Part shown: positions 1 through 5,971 of the stretch, in pieces | How positions within the stretch are numbered: the first letter of the stretch is position 1 | How the letters are laid out: every line of letters begins with the position of its first letter | Assembly: GCA_023446675.1 (NCBI GenBank) | Contig: JAEXPO010000160.1 | Coordinates: forward strand, 1 to 8,710 | DNA: 8,710 nt | Origin: Bacillota bacterium | GTDB taxonomy: Bacteria; Bacillota; Clostridia; DSM-8532 | Direction of reading: 5' to 3' | Translations under genes and position numbers: made by a program | Notes under the pieces: generated by a model | Told to the model about the DNA's origin: nothing | Seen by the model: the letters and a program-made list of their open reading frames with translations, nothing else | Database searches by the model: none

Positions 1-1019
1 ATATTAAGCTGAATCAGGTTTAATATCCCCAGTATAAAAAGGATATCTGAAATCAGGGCCGAGCTTAAAAAGAAAAAATAGACTGAGGCAAAATATAAAA
101 GGTCAAAGCGCACATAACGAAAATCCCTGGAAAAGAGCAGCTTCATGTTTTTAACAAGGACATACACATTCCCCTTAACCCATCGGCTGCGCTGGCGCAT
201 CCACACATCCACTCGCTGAGGCTCCTGCTCCCAGGTAACGGAAAGGGGCATGTACCGTATACGATAGCCCTTTCGGTACAGCCTGAAGCTGAGCTCCGTA
301 TCCTCGGCAATGGCCTTTGTATCCCAGCCTCCCATTTCCAGAAGCGCCTTTTTCCTTATAACAAAATTGGTACCCGGAATGGTGCACAGATTAAAGAGCT
401 GCCATCTTCCCGCCTGAACCATCCATTGAAACCCCAGGGTTTCAATATTAATAAAACGGGTCAGGAGATTAACGTCCCTGTTGCGGGTTCGGAATTTGCC
501 GATGACAGCCCCCAGGCTGGAATCCCTCATAAGCGTATGCACCAGTATTTTAAGCGCTTTTTCCTCGGGCGTGTTGTCGGCGTCATAAATGGCGATTATA
601 TCTCCGGTGCTTTGGGCCAGACCCAGGTTTAGAGCGTTGGATTTTCCCTTTCCGCCGGTCACGGCGTCGGTATGAATGAGCGTCATGGAACGCAAGGGAT
701 TTTCATTTTTTATGCTTTCCAGAATAGCCCCTGTAGCGTCGGAGGAATTATCGTTTATAACTATAATTTCCAGATTGTTATGGGGATAATCCAGCTTAAG
801 CAAAGCCTCAACCGTACGGGCAATCACACGCTCCTCATTATGTGCGGGAACCATAATACTTACCCTTGGGTACTCTTCAAGAGGCCCTTCCTCTTTGAGC
901 TTAAGGGTTTTTAGATAATAGGCATACCCTCCCAGGGTAAGGACGATATTCACCAAAAGCATCATCCAAATGGTTACCATACAATATAAAAACAAATAAT
1001 CCGCAAGATAAAGCTTCAT
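1..1019 (-). CDS. Processive family 2 glycosyltransferase (YdaM/PgaC/BcsA-like), 3' end cut by window
   Basis: This gene encodes the likely polymerase of an exopolysaccharide, transferring sugars from a nucleotide sugar to a growing chain at the inner membrane face. I translated 339 residues from the ATG at 1019; the frame stays open to base 1. Residues about 8-34 form an N-terminal membrane segment. The catalytic domain follows, with VPAHNEE (57-63), IND.SSD (88-94), YDADN (145-149, the DxD), AED (238-240, the general-base region) and QRSRW (276-280). The D, DxD, ED, QxxRW set is the signature of processive GT2 enzymes such as cellulose, hyaluronan and poly-GlcNAc synthases. Hydrophobic segments begin again after about 305. 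The start is supported by GAGG seven bases upstream. It begins four bases after the DUF2334 stop, so it is translationally close-coupled. Position after a GGDEF and a DUF2334 gene matches B. subtilis YdaM. The sugar is unknown. The last part of the protein, possibly about 80 residues if YdaM-sized, lies outside the window. Confidence 0.92.
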   Translation of the reverse strand, partial: MKLYLADYLFLYCMVTIWMMLLVNIVLTLGGYAYYLKTLKLKEEGPLEEYPRVSIMVPAHNEERVIARTVEALLKLDYPHNNLEIIVINDNSSDATGAILESIKNENPLRSMTLIHTDAVTGGKGKSNALNLGLAQSTGDIIAIYDADNTPEEKALKILVHTLMRDSSLGAVIGKFRTRNRDVNLLTRFINIETLGFQWMVQAGRWQLFNLCTIPGTNFVIRKKALLEMGGWDTKAIAEDTELSFRLYRKGYRIRYMPLSVTWEQEPQRVDVWMRQRSRWVKGNVYVLVKNMKLLFSRDFRYVRFDLLYFASVYFFFLSSALISDILFILGILNLIQLN

Positions 1020-1023
1020 ATCC

Positions 1024-2397
1024 TTACCTCAAGTACTTTCGCCTGTCCAGTCTTTTTCCCTGTATAAAGGCTCCTGTAAACAGAATCAGGAAAAGGCCCG
1101 CCATAATCAATACCACAACAATAATGCGGCGTATCCCTTCATTGACGACGCTGACAGCCTCCGGCACGGGAGTTGGGGCCGGGCTTTCCGTTGGTGCCGG
1201 CGTCAGGCTTGTCCTGTCCCCAAGCTTCATTCCGTTTAAATAAAAGCCGTCGGGCTGAGCTGAAAGCTGATTTCCGGAAAAAGAAGCCGCAGGAGCCGTT
1301 TCTCTCAAATCCAGAAGCACTGTTCCGTTTTTGTCCAAATTCCTTAGAGCTTCTTCAAGCTCCGTCAGACCCTTTAAAACGTCCACCCCGAAGACACTTC
1401 CCCCTTGGGATCCCTTTAATTGACTTGAAGCCGGTATAAACCTGCCTTTCCACCCAGGCAGGGAATAGGTTTCGCCAAGCATGCCCTGCCACGCGCCCAC
1501 CTCCAGGTACAGCCCGAAATGGTCCAGCATTGGGGCCATATCCCCGTCAAAGAAAAGATCGGTCGGCCCCCCAAAGCCCACAGGATAAATCCCGTACTCC
1601 TTGTATGCCAAAAAAGCCGTTTCCATGAGCTTTTCCGGAACCATCCCGCTTTCACTGCTCAAGGGTGCCTCTCCCTTGAGGCTTTGATCCCATATATCGG
1701 AGGCCCGCCATCTGCCCAAATTGCCCAGCACAAGCGTCCCCCCCGCTTCCTGGAGGGCCTTGAGGACATTGGTGTAAACCTCCATGGAGGCATAGTCCGT
1801 ATTTTGAAAAACGGGCCTTATCTCCGCTGCAAAGGGACTGTTTCTCTTTTTCAAAAGCTCCGATGCCTTTAAAAGAGCCTCCAGATCGCAAAGGGGGCTC
1901 ACATTGTAGAGGGTTAAATAAACACCTTCGGGCTCACGGCTTTGGGAAAGGCTCATTCTAAGATACTCCGCCGCCTGGGTTGAGGCATCAAAAGGAATAA
2001 AGGACGAGGGTATGGGAGCCTGTGCATTTTCAGGGCCAACCCATATAACAGCAGGGGAATGCCGGGAGAGGCGCTTGATAAAGGACTCCTCCAGGGTAAG
2101 CCGCCTTCCTCCCGCCAGGATTACAAAGCTTCCCTCTTCTATTTCAACAGCTTCCCAGTTACGGATATAGGCTGTTTTCACCTCTTGAAAAACAGCCCTT
2201 AGCTGCTTGTATAGGCTTAAAACCTCTTCCCGGCTGCCGTCGAAGCTCTCTCCTCCGTCAAAAAAAAGAAGGGCCTTTGGGTTTTCATCGACCAGAGTCT
2301 CACCTTCAATGGTATACACGCTAAAGGCAGGAATCCCAAACCACAGGAAAAGGCTCACGAATAAGGCAAGAAACAGGCACCGTTTGCTAAAGGTCAT
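1024..2397 (-). CDS. DUF2334 / YdaL-like polysaccharide-deacetylase-fold protein, exported and membrane-tethered
   Basis: The 457-residue protein has an N-terminal signal or anchor (about 5-27), a large extracytoplasmic domain, a Pro/Thr-rich linker (about 397-415) and a C-terminal membrane segment (about 425-445) followed by a basic tail. This topology places the domain outside the membrane, next to the nascent polysaccharide. Fold-type landmarks are GVYLTLYNVSPLCD, resembling the first strand motif of DUF2334 (usually an acidic residue before VxP), then GGTLVLGNLGRW, where the family normally has a His-Gly-x-x-His-like metal motif, and GIYPVGFGGP. The metal-binding Asp and His residues expected in an active deacetylase appear to be replaced (N, G-N). 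I infer a non-catalytic or altered role, such as glycan binding or secretion. The ATG at 2397 overlaps the end of the GGDEF gene by 11 bases and has AAGGA eight bases upstream. Homology to YdaL is recognised from motif pattern and neighbourhood, not from a search. Confidence 0.8.
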   Translation of the reverse strand: MTFSKRCLFLALFVSLFLWFGIPAFSVYTIEGETLVDENPKALLFFDGGESFDGSREEVLSLYKQLRAVFQEVKTAYIRNWEAVEIEEGSFVILAGGRRLTLEESFIKRLSRHSPAVIWVGPENAQAPIPSSFIPFDASTQAAEYLRMSLSQSREPEGVYLTLYNVSPLCDLEALLKASELLKKRNSPFAAEIRPVFQNTDYASMEVYTNVLKALQEAGGTLVLGNLGRWRASDIWDQSLKGEAPLSSESGMVPEKLMETAFLAYKEYGIYPVGFGGPTDLFFDGDMAPMLDHFGLYLEVGAWQGMLGETYSLPGWKGRFIPASSQLKGSQGGSVFGVDVLKGLTELEEALRNLDKNGTVLLDLRETAPAASFSGNQLSAQPDGFYLNGMKLGDRTSLTPAPTESPAPTPVPEAVSVVNEGIRRIIVVVLIMAGLFLILFTGAFIQGKRLDRRKYLR

Positions 2398-3166
2398 ATT
2401 CCATATCCTTTTCAGCCAGATCCTTTAAGCTCAGTGCGTCCTTTATCTCCTCGGTACACATAGCCGATCCCATCTTAAGCTCAATACGCACAGGCAGGGT
2501 CTTTCCCCCCTTTTCCACATTAAACTCCTTAATGGTTTCCCTTATGCGCTTGCGTATAACTTCCATCCCATCCTGGTCTGTAAACAGAAGAAGTCCAAAG
2601 GTGCGCCCGTCCTCCAGCCGGTAGCAGGAATCCTCCACACGGGTGCTTAAAACAAGCTGGCGGGCGATGTTCTTAAGCAGAGCCTTCATGCCGTTTTCAC
2701 CGGCAATGCTTTTGAGATCGTCATAATAAACAAGCCGAACGAGCATAAGGCTTAAGGGAAGCTTGTGGCGTTTGGAAAGCCCGATATATTGCGTCGCTTC
2801 CGTATAAAAAGCCTGTGTGTTTTCAAGCCCCGTGGTTTCATCCACGGTTGCAAGCTCGCCAAGCATGCTCTGCAGGCGGCGGTTATCTGTTTGCAGGCTG
2901 TGGCAGCCGTTCCCGATAACCCCCATAACAAAGGCAAAGCCGGGTAAAAAAACAAGCCACATAAAGGAATGGGCTTCAACCGGCATGCCTTGCATGACAT
3001 TTTTGTAAAGGACGGCGCTGCCATAGAAGAAAAGTATGACAATACCCGCACCAAGTGCGGGTATTGTTCCGGCAAAATAAGATAGCAGCATCAGCGCAAA
3101 AAGCACGCTGAGCATGACAAGGTTCTCCAGATAGTATTGGTCCGGCAGCATTCTGAACAAATTCAC
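2387..3166 (-). CDS. Membrane-anchored degenerate GGDEF protein, probable c-di-GMP receptor (YdaK-like)
   Basis: The 259-residue protein has about three hydrophobic segments (roughly 12-33, 35-54, 67-87), a short helical linker and a C-terminal GGDEF-like domain (about 105-255). DETTGLENTQAF (109-120) matches the usual D.LTGL.NR..F entry to the domain. The active-site loop reads RLEDGRTFGLLL (183-194) instead of RLGGDEFxxLL. The metal- and nucleotide-binding region is also altered: VRLVYYDDLKSIAG lacks the normal first Asp and the Asn of KxxND. The inhibitory-site motif RxxD is kept as RVED (176-179), at the canonical five-residue distance from the signature. I infer no cyclase activity but c-di-GMP binding, as known for B. 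subtilis YdaK. The start is GTG at 3166, 11 bases after the previous stop, without a convincing Shine-Dalgarno; an ATG at 3151 (residue 6) is an alternative. It lies between the GT-C-like gene and the DUF2334 gene in one operon. Confidence 0.85.
   Translation of the reverse strand: MNLFRMLPDQYYLENLVMLSVLFALMLLSYFAGTIPALGAGIVILFFYGSAVLYKNVMQGMPVEAHSFMWLVFLPGFAFVMGVIGNGCHSLQTDNRRLQSMLGELATVDETTGLENTQAFYTEATQYIGLSKRHKLPLSLMLVRLVYYDDLKSIAGENGMKALLKNIARQLVLSTRVEDSCYRLEDGRTFGLLLFTDQDGMEVIRKRIRETIKEFNVEKGGKTLPVRIELKMGSAMCTEEIKDALSLKDLAEKDMEYDL
3039..3067 (-). repeat. Perfect 13-bp inverted repeat (hairpin) inside the GGDEF-like gene
   Basis: ACAATACCCGCAC (3039-3051) and its exact complement (3055-3067) flank a 3-base loop. 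On the coding (minus) strand this falls on codons 34-43 (TIPALGAGIV) of the degenerate GGDEF gene, early in the second membrane segment. It is followed within a few bases by CATACTTTTCTT, a weak U-tract. It could act as an mRNA structure or weak internal attenuator; no function is shown. Confidence 0.7.
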
Positions 3167-3177
3167 CAGAACATAGG

Positions 3178-4698
3178 TTATTGCGATGAGGATGATGACC
3201 CAGAGATCGAGCTTTTTGGTTTCCAGATAAAAGCACCCAGCCTTTCAGCAATACCGGACCTGTTGAGCAGGCTTTGGAGGGCCGAAAGTACAAGGGTTGC
3301 AAACATCACGTCAAAGCACAGGTTGAACAGGAACAGATGCTTGCCAAGATCGGCATCCCCGGCGCCCACAAAGGCCACGCCAAATTGGATAACGCCGATG
3401 ATACCTACCAGTGCAAGGAATTCCAGCGTTATTCTTTGCCTAGTATTGCCGTTTTTCATAGCCTTCATGTATCTTTTTGCAATCACACCGTAAAAAAGCA
3501 AGTAGAAGGCAAGAACAAATTTGAAGCTTCCGGGGAAAAGGCGTGTCTTAACGCTGCTCCACAGGGTAAAGTAATTGGTTTTAGCCCCGTAGCTATTACC
3601 CGCTTCCTTTTCGTAATTGCCCATAACCTCGGGCCGGATGGCGAAACCATTTCTTGCGGCCATATCCAGCTTTTCCATAAGCCTGCCGGGATGGGTGACA
3701 TAGTATTTAATGATGCCTGTAAAGCCGTATTTACTGTAAAATTCTTCCTGCATCAAGTCCGATTCGGCATCCTCCAGCCCGTAGGAATCGTAATAGGTGG
3801 AACCGGAAACAAGGGCAAATTCCGAATCAATCCCCAGCTTCGCAAGATCTCCCTCCGGGTCGTCGGAATTCTCCAGGATGCCCCGGGTAAGCGCATGATA
3901 CTGATTAATATGGACGATATCATCCTTAATTAAAAAGTAGAACAGACCGGAAGAGATGGCCACGACTCCCGCCATGCTTACTGCGGCAATTCTCCAGGCC
4001 TTATCCTTGCGAATAAAGGCCAGGCGAACAATAAAGGCGGCGAGAAGTATACCTACAGGACTGTTTTGCTGTTTGGCGCCTACAAAAACAATCACGCTTG
4101 CCCCAAACAGAAGGAGGTCGGGCAGCCCCGGCTTGTCCTTTCTTATAACCCGCAGAAGGCAGGCAAAGGTTAGAAGCATCCCCAGGAAAGACAGAGGATC
4201 TCCGTAAAAGGAATTAAAATAAGCCAGATACCCTACATCTCCCAGTATAAAGAATAAAAGGGCTGCCGTTATAAAAGTCATCGTCAGGTTCATATCCCTT
4301 GTCAGCTCTTTTAAAAGCGTGTAAAACACAAAAAGAAAGCCTGCGGCGTATAGCCCCGCCAGAAAGCTGATGTTAAACACATTATCACCGGTAACGGCCG
4401 TATCAAGAATAAGCGCCGCCCGGATGACCAGGGAGAGAGAGGATACAAAGCCCGTCCCGCCGTCGGTTTCATACTCACGTATACCGTAGAAACGGTTAAA
4501 ATACCCGAAATGCCTGTCGGCATAATTGTCCGTGGTATAATAAATACCCACGTTTTGTATTTCTCTGTAAAAATCCCCGTTATCGGCCATGCCGATACGC
4601 GGACCTATAAAAAGCGTAACGATAAGGTGAAGCGCCATGATAAGCGCGCCTATGGCAACAACACGATTTTTGGCGTTCTCAAAGAAACGTCCTTTCAT
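3178..4698 (-). CDS. Multi-pass GT-C-like membrane glycosyltransferase, possibly WsfD-type
   Basis: The 506-residue integral membrane protein has about ten or eleven hydrophobic segments, the first at about 14-32. Just after it comes GMADNGDFYRE (36-46), an acidic motif in the first outer loop. This is where GT-C glycosyltransferases using lipid-linked sugars carry their catalytic Asp (D39 or D42 here). A large extracytoplasmic loop lies near residues 260-380 (HINQYHALTRG, SGSTYYDSYGLEDAE), followed by three more membrane segments and a serine-rich tail. The ADNGDFYR pattern reminds me of proteins annotated as glycan hexose transferase WsfD, but I cannot verify that assignment. The ATG at 4698 has AGGGGG eight bases upstream. 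It is the first gene of the polysaccharide operon, in the place where B. subtilis has the hydrolase ydaJ. A likely role is decorating the exopolysaccharide or another surface glycan outside the membrane. Being a membrane protein is certain; the enzymatic role is inference. Confidence 0.75.
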   Translation of the reverse strand: MKGRFFENAKNRVVAIGALIMALHLIVTLFIGPRIGMADNGDFYREIQNVGIYYTTDNYADRHFGYFNRFYGIREYETDGGTGFVSSLSLVIRAALILDTAVTGDNVFNISFLAGLYAAGFLFVFYTLLKELTRDMNLTMTFITAALLFFILGDVGYLAYFNSFYGDPLSFLGMLLTFACLLRVIRKDKPGLPDLLLFGASVIVFVGAKQQNSPVGILLAAFIVRLAFIRKDKAWRIAAVSMAGVVAISSGLFYFLIKDDIVHINQYHALTRGILENSDDPEGDLAKLGIDSEFALVSGSTYYDSYGLEDAESDLMQEEFYSKYGFTGIIKYYVTHPGRLMEKLDMAARNGFAIRPEVMGNYEKEAGNSYGAKTNYFTLWSSVKTRLFPGSFKFVLAFYLLFYGVIAKRYMKAMKNGNTRQRITLEFLALVGIIGVIQFGVAFVGAGDADLGKHLFLFNLCFDVMFATLVLSALQSLLNRSGIAERLGAFIWKPKSSISGSSSSSQ

Positions 4699-4706
4699 GA
4701 CTTTAT

Positions 4707-4712
4707 CCCCCT
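4707..4712 (-). promoter_or_regulatory. Strong Shine-Dalgarno of the GT-C-like gene
   Basis: AGGGGG on the minus strand, eight bases before the ATG at 4698, fixes this start over other in-frame candidates. Confidence 0.7.
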
Positions 4713-4761
4713 TTTACACTGCAATCTCCCGGATTGTTTAAGAATTTTCCGTTTTTTCTCT

Positions 4762-4778
4762 CTATTTGACACAAATAG
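4762..4778 (-). repeat. Perfect 7-bp inverted repeat in the operon leader
   Basis: CTATTTG-ACA-CAAATAG, with a 3-base loop, lies 64-80 bases upstream of the GT-C-like start codon. It shares two bases with the right-hand partner of the 9-bp dyad at 4777-4834, so the two stems would compete at their edges. It could be an RNA hairpin in the leader or an operator. Confidence 0.5.
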
Positions 4779-4834
4779 CTGCTCACACGCATCCCGATAA
4801 ATAAATTGTTTTCAGAAGCATCTTATGAGCAGCT
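4777..4834 (-). repeat. Perfect 9-bp inverted repeat enclosing 40 bases in the operon leader
   Basis: AGCTGCTCA (4777-4785) and TGAGCAGCT (4826-4834) are exact complements. They would lie in the transcribed leader if the promoter at 4855-4860 is used, forming a closing stem around a 40-base, mostly A/T-rich loop. This resembles the outer stem of a structured cis-regulatory RNA, but no known class was recognised. Confidence 0.5.
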
Positions 4835-4854
4835 CAAATCACTAAGTTAATATT

Positions 4855-4860
4855 ATTATA
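4855..4860 (-). promoter_or_regulatory. Candidate -10 box of the polysaccharide operon promoter
   Basis: A perfect TATAAT on the minus strand. No good -35 sits at 17 bases; a CTGACA at 4884-4889 is 23 bases away, which is too far for ordinary sigma-A use. A tandem CTAATTT repeat (plus-strand reading, 4867-4880, plus a third partial copy) fills the -35 region and could be an activator site. The predicted leader would be about 150 bases. Confidence 0.4.
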
Positions 4861-4866
4861 AACCAT

Positions 4867-4883
4867 CTAATTTCTAATTTCTA
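4867..4883. repeat. Tandem 7-base direct repeat upstream of the candidate -10
   Basis: CTAATTT occurs twice head to tail with a further CTA, 2.4 copies in all. It overlaps the expected -35 area of the minus-strand promoter. It may be a binding site or simple A/T-rich sequence. Confidence 0.35.
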
Positions 4884-4926
4884 TGTCAGTATATGCTAAC
4901 ACTTTTCCCAGCAACAGGCTGCCCTG

Positions 4927-4980
4927 TGGATGGACTTCCTGGGGTGACCCCTCTCAAGAGCTGCACATTATATCCATCCA
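4927..4980. repeat. Perfect 8-bp inverted repeat with nested GGGG-TGA-CCCC
   Basis: TGGATGGA (4927-4934) and TCCATCCA (4973-4980) are exact complements. A small GC-rich dyad, GGGGTGACCCC (4941-4951), lies between them. It sits 32 bases downstream of the AraC-type gene stop. No U-tract follows on either strand, so it is not a standard terminator; it may stabilise the mRNA 3' end or belong to a structured element. Confidence 0.4.
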
Positions 4981-5011
4981 TTCCCGGAGTTATTTCCCGC
5001 GAATGTGGGGC

Positions 5012-5875
5012 TTAGCTTTCGTTACACTTGAAAGCTTTTCGATATTCCTTTGGAGTCATGTGGGAATACCTCTTAAAGACCTTGGTAAAATAGTTGGCAT
5101 CAGCTATTCCAACTTTGGCCGCTATCTCGGAAATTGAAAGGGATTCTCTTTTTAACAGACTTTCAGCTTCATAAAGACGTTTTTGTCTAATGTAATCAGA
5201 GACGCCCATGTTAAAGTCATCTATAGCTAATTTATATAAAGTGCTTTTTGAAACATTAAGATAGCGGCATAAGGCCTCAATGGATAAATCACCGGATAAA
5301 TTTTTTTCAATGTAATGGGTGAGATGCTGCCCCAGGCTGTAGGAATGAACGCGTATAATCTGTTTCAACCAGAGGTAACAGGCGCACATTTCCAGCATAT
5401 CCGTAGCCGAGGACAGGATATCACGGCTTACAACGTGCATTGCGCCGATTTCCTGCCGCAGTAATTCGAAGTTTATATTGTACTGCTCCGCCATAGCCGC
5501 CAATCTTACTGTTAAAGCGGGTTTGTCCGGGTTTTCCAGAACCTGCCCCAGCATCATATAACCAATGATGATTCCGTTCTCCAGAATCGGGGAAATAGCC
5601 TCGGTCAATCCGGCGTGACAGGTATAGATATATTTTTCCTTTGTTTTGTCACATACGTCAAAGCCTTTTCCATCGCACTCAAAGCATCGCAACGACAGGG
5701 TGGGGCTGTTCCGTATCTCTGAACAGAAGCGGCACATATGCTCCGGATACGAATATAAAATTTGTCTTTTTTCATCATAAAGCACAATCTTCATTTTAGT
5801 AATATTGTAAAAGTCCCGCGTTACTTTTTTCAAAGATGTCATATTAATGTTTAACAGCTTAATCAACTCCACCAA
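5012..5875 (-). CDS. AraC-family transcriptional regulator with N-terminal PocR ligand-binding domain
   Basis: The 287-residue cytoplasmic regulator has two parts. Residues about 5-150 resemble the PocR sensory domain: a helix, then MKIVLYDEKRQILYSYP, and a cysteine series C48, C51, C64, C67, C75, C86 (CRFC, CFEC, YTCHAGL), which is typical of that domain. Residues 183-281 are an AraC DNA-binding domain, with helix-turn-helix one at about 197-218 (LSIEALCRYLNVSKSTLYK) and helix-turn-helix two at about 247-269, ending in MTPKEYRK, the usual C-terminal signature. The start used is TTG at 5875, with only weak Shine-Dalgarno support. GTG at 5872 and ATG at residue 12 are alternatives; the longer form keeps the first PocR helix. 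It is transcribed divergently from the glycoside hydrolase gene, so the likely target is that operon, with a sugar-derived ligand. It could instead act on the downstream polysaccharide operon. Confidence 0.9.
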   Translation of the reverse strand: MVELIKLLNINMTSLKKVTRDFYNITKMKIVLYDEKRQILYSYPEHMCRFCSEIRNSPTLSLRCFECDGKGFDVCDKTKEKYIYTCHAGLTEAISPILENGIIIGYMMLGQVLENPDKPALTVRLAAMAEQYNINFELLRQEIGAMHVVSRDILSSATDMLEMCACYLWLKQIIRVHSYSLGQHLTHYIEKNLSGDLSIEALCRYLNVSKSTLYKLAIDDFNMGVSDYIRQKRLYEAESLLKRESLSISEIAAKVGIADANYFTKVFKRYSHMTPKEYRKAFKCNES

Positions 5876-5910
5876 TAACCCAAATTACTATTTTATCAAC
5901 CCGGCATCAC

Positions 5911-5943
5911 TGTTATTATAGACGTCGGCAATGATATAATCAA
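5911..5943. promoter_or_regulatory. Overlapping divergent promoters of the regulator and the hydrolase operon
   Basis: Minus strand (regulator): TTGATT (5938-5943), a 17-base spacer and TATAAT (5915-5920). Plus strand (hydrolase): an extended -10, TGATATAAT (5932-5940), with only a weak -35 near 5911-5916. The -10 of each overlaps the -35 region of the other, so RNA polymerase could not occupy both at once. A weak plus-strand -35 fits a promoter needing an AraC-type activator. Confidence 0.6.
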
Positions 5944-5948
5944 GCCGA
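5925..5948. promoter_or_regulatory. Candidate operator dyad over the hydrolase -10 box
   Basis: TCGGC (5925-5929) and GCCGA (5944-5948) flank an inner TGAT-ATA-ATCA dyad (5932-5942). A further CGGCA at 5902-5906 repeats the CGGCA at 5926-5930, 24 bases apart. This may be the regulator's binding region. The arms are short and slightly offset, so the assignment is tentative. Confidence 0.35.
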
Positions 5949-5971
5949 AACAAGAAACCGAGGTAACTGAA

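Larger units (their letters stand above)
4699..5011 (-). other. Gene-free 313-base leader region of the polysaccharide operon
   Basis: No convincing gene lies here on either strand. It separates the AraC-type gene stop from the first polysaccharide gene, both on the minus strand. It contains a TATAAT candidate promoter (4855-4860), a tandem 7-base repeat just upstream of it (4867-4883), and inverted repeats at 4762-4778, 4777-4834 and 4927-4980. No hairpin followed by a proper U-tract was found on the minus strand, so read-through from the regulator gene is not excluded. The structures do not match a c-di-GMP-I riboswitch consensus that I could recognise. Confidence 0.6.

Noticed and set aside
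3274..3933. 219-codon plus-strand open frame
   Set aside because: It lies wholly antisense to the GT-C-like membrane gene, shows no recognisable domain, and has low-complexity shadow-like composition.
4722..4736. CAATC/GATTG mini-hairpin close to the GT-C-like start
   Set aside because: Only 5 bp and without clear pairing to the ribosome binding site, so too weak to call on its own.
4766..4771. TTGACA on the plus strand, considered as a promoter -35
   Set aside because: No -10 box at the right distance and no plus-strand gene downstream; the bases belong to the CTATTTG dyad.
4699..4860. c-di-GMP riboswitch in the operon leader
   Set aside because: The conserved core sequences of the GEMM-I class were not found by eye, so only an unassigned structured leader is reported.
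5014..5036. AGCTTTC/GAAAGCT hairpin across the regulator stop codon, considered as terminator
   Set aside because: No U-tract follows on the minus strand and the stem is A/T-rich; at best a minor structure.
4883..5137. 84-codon plus-strand open frame in the gap
   Set aside because: It runs into the regulator gene in antisense, lacks a ribosome binding site and resembles no family.
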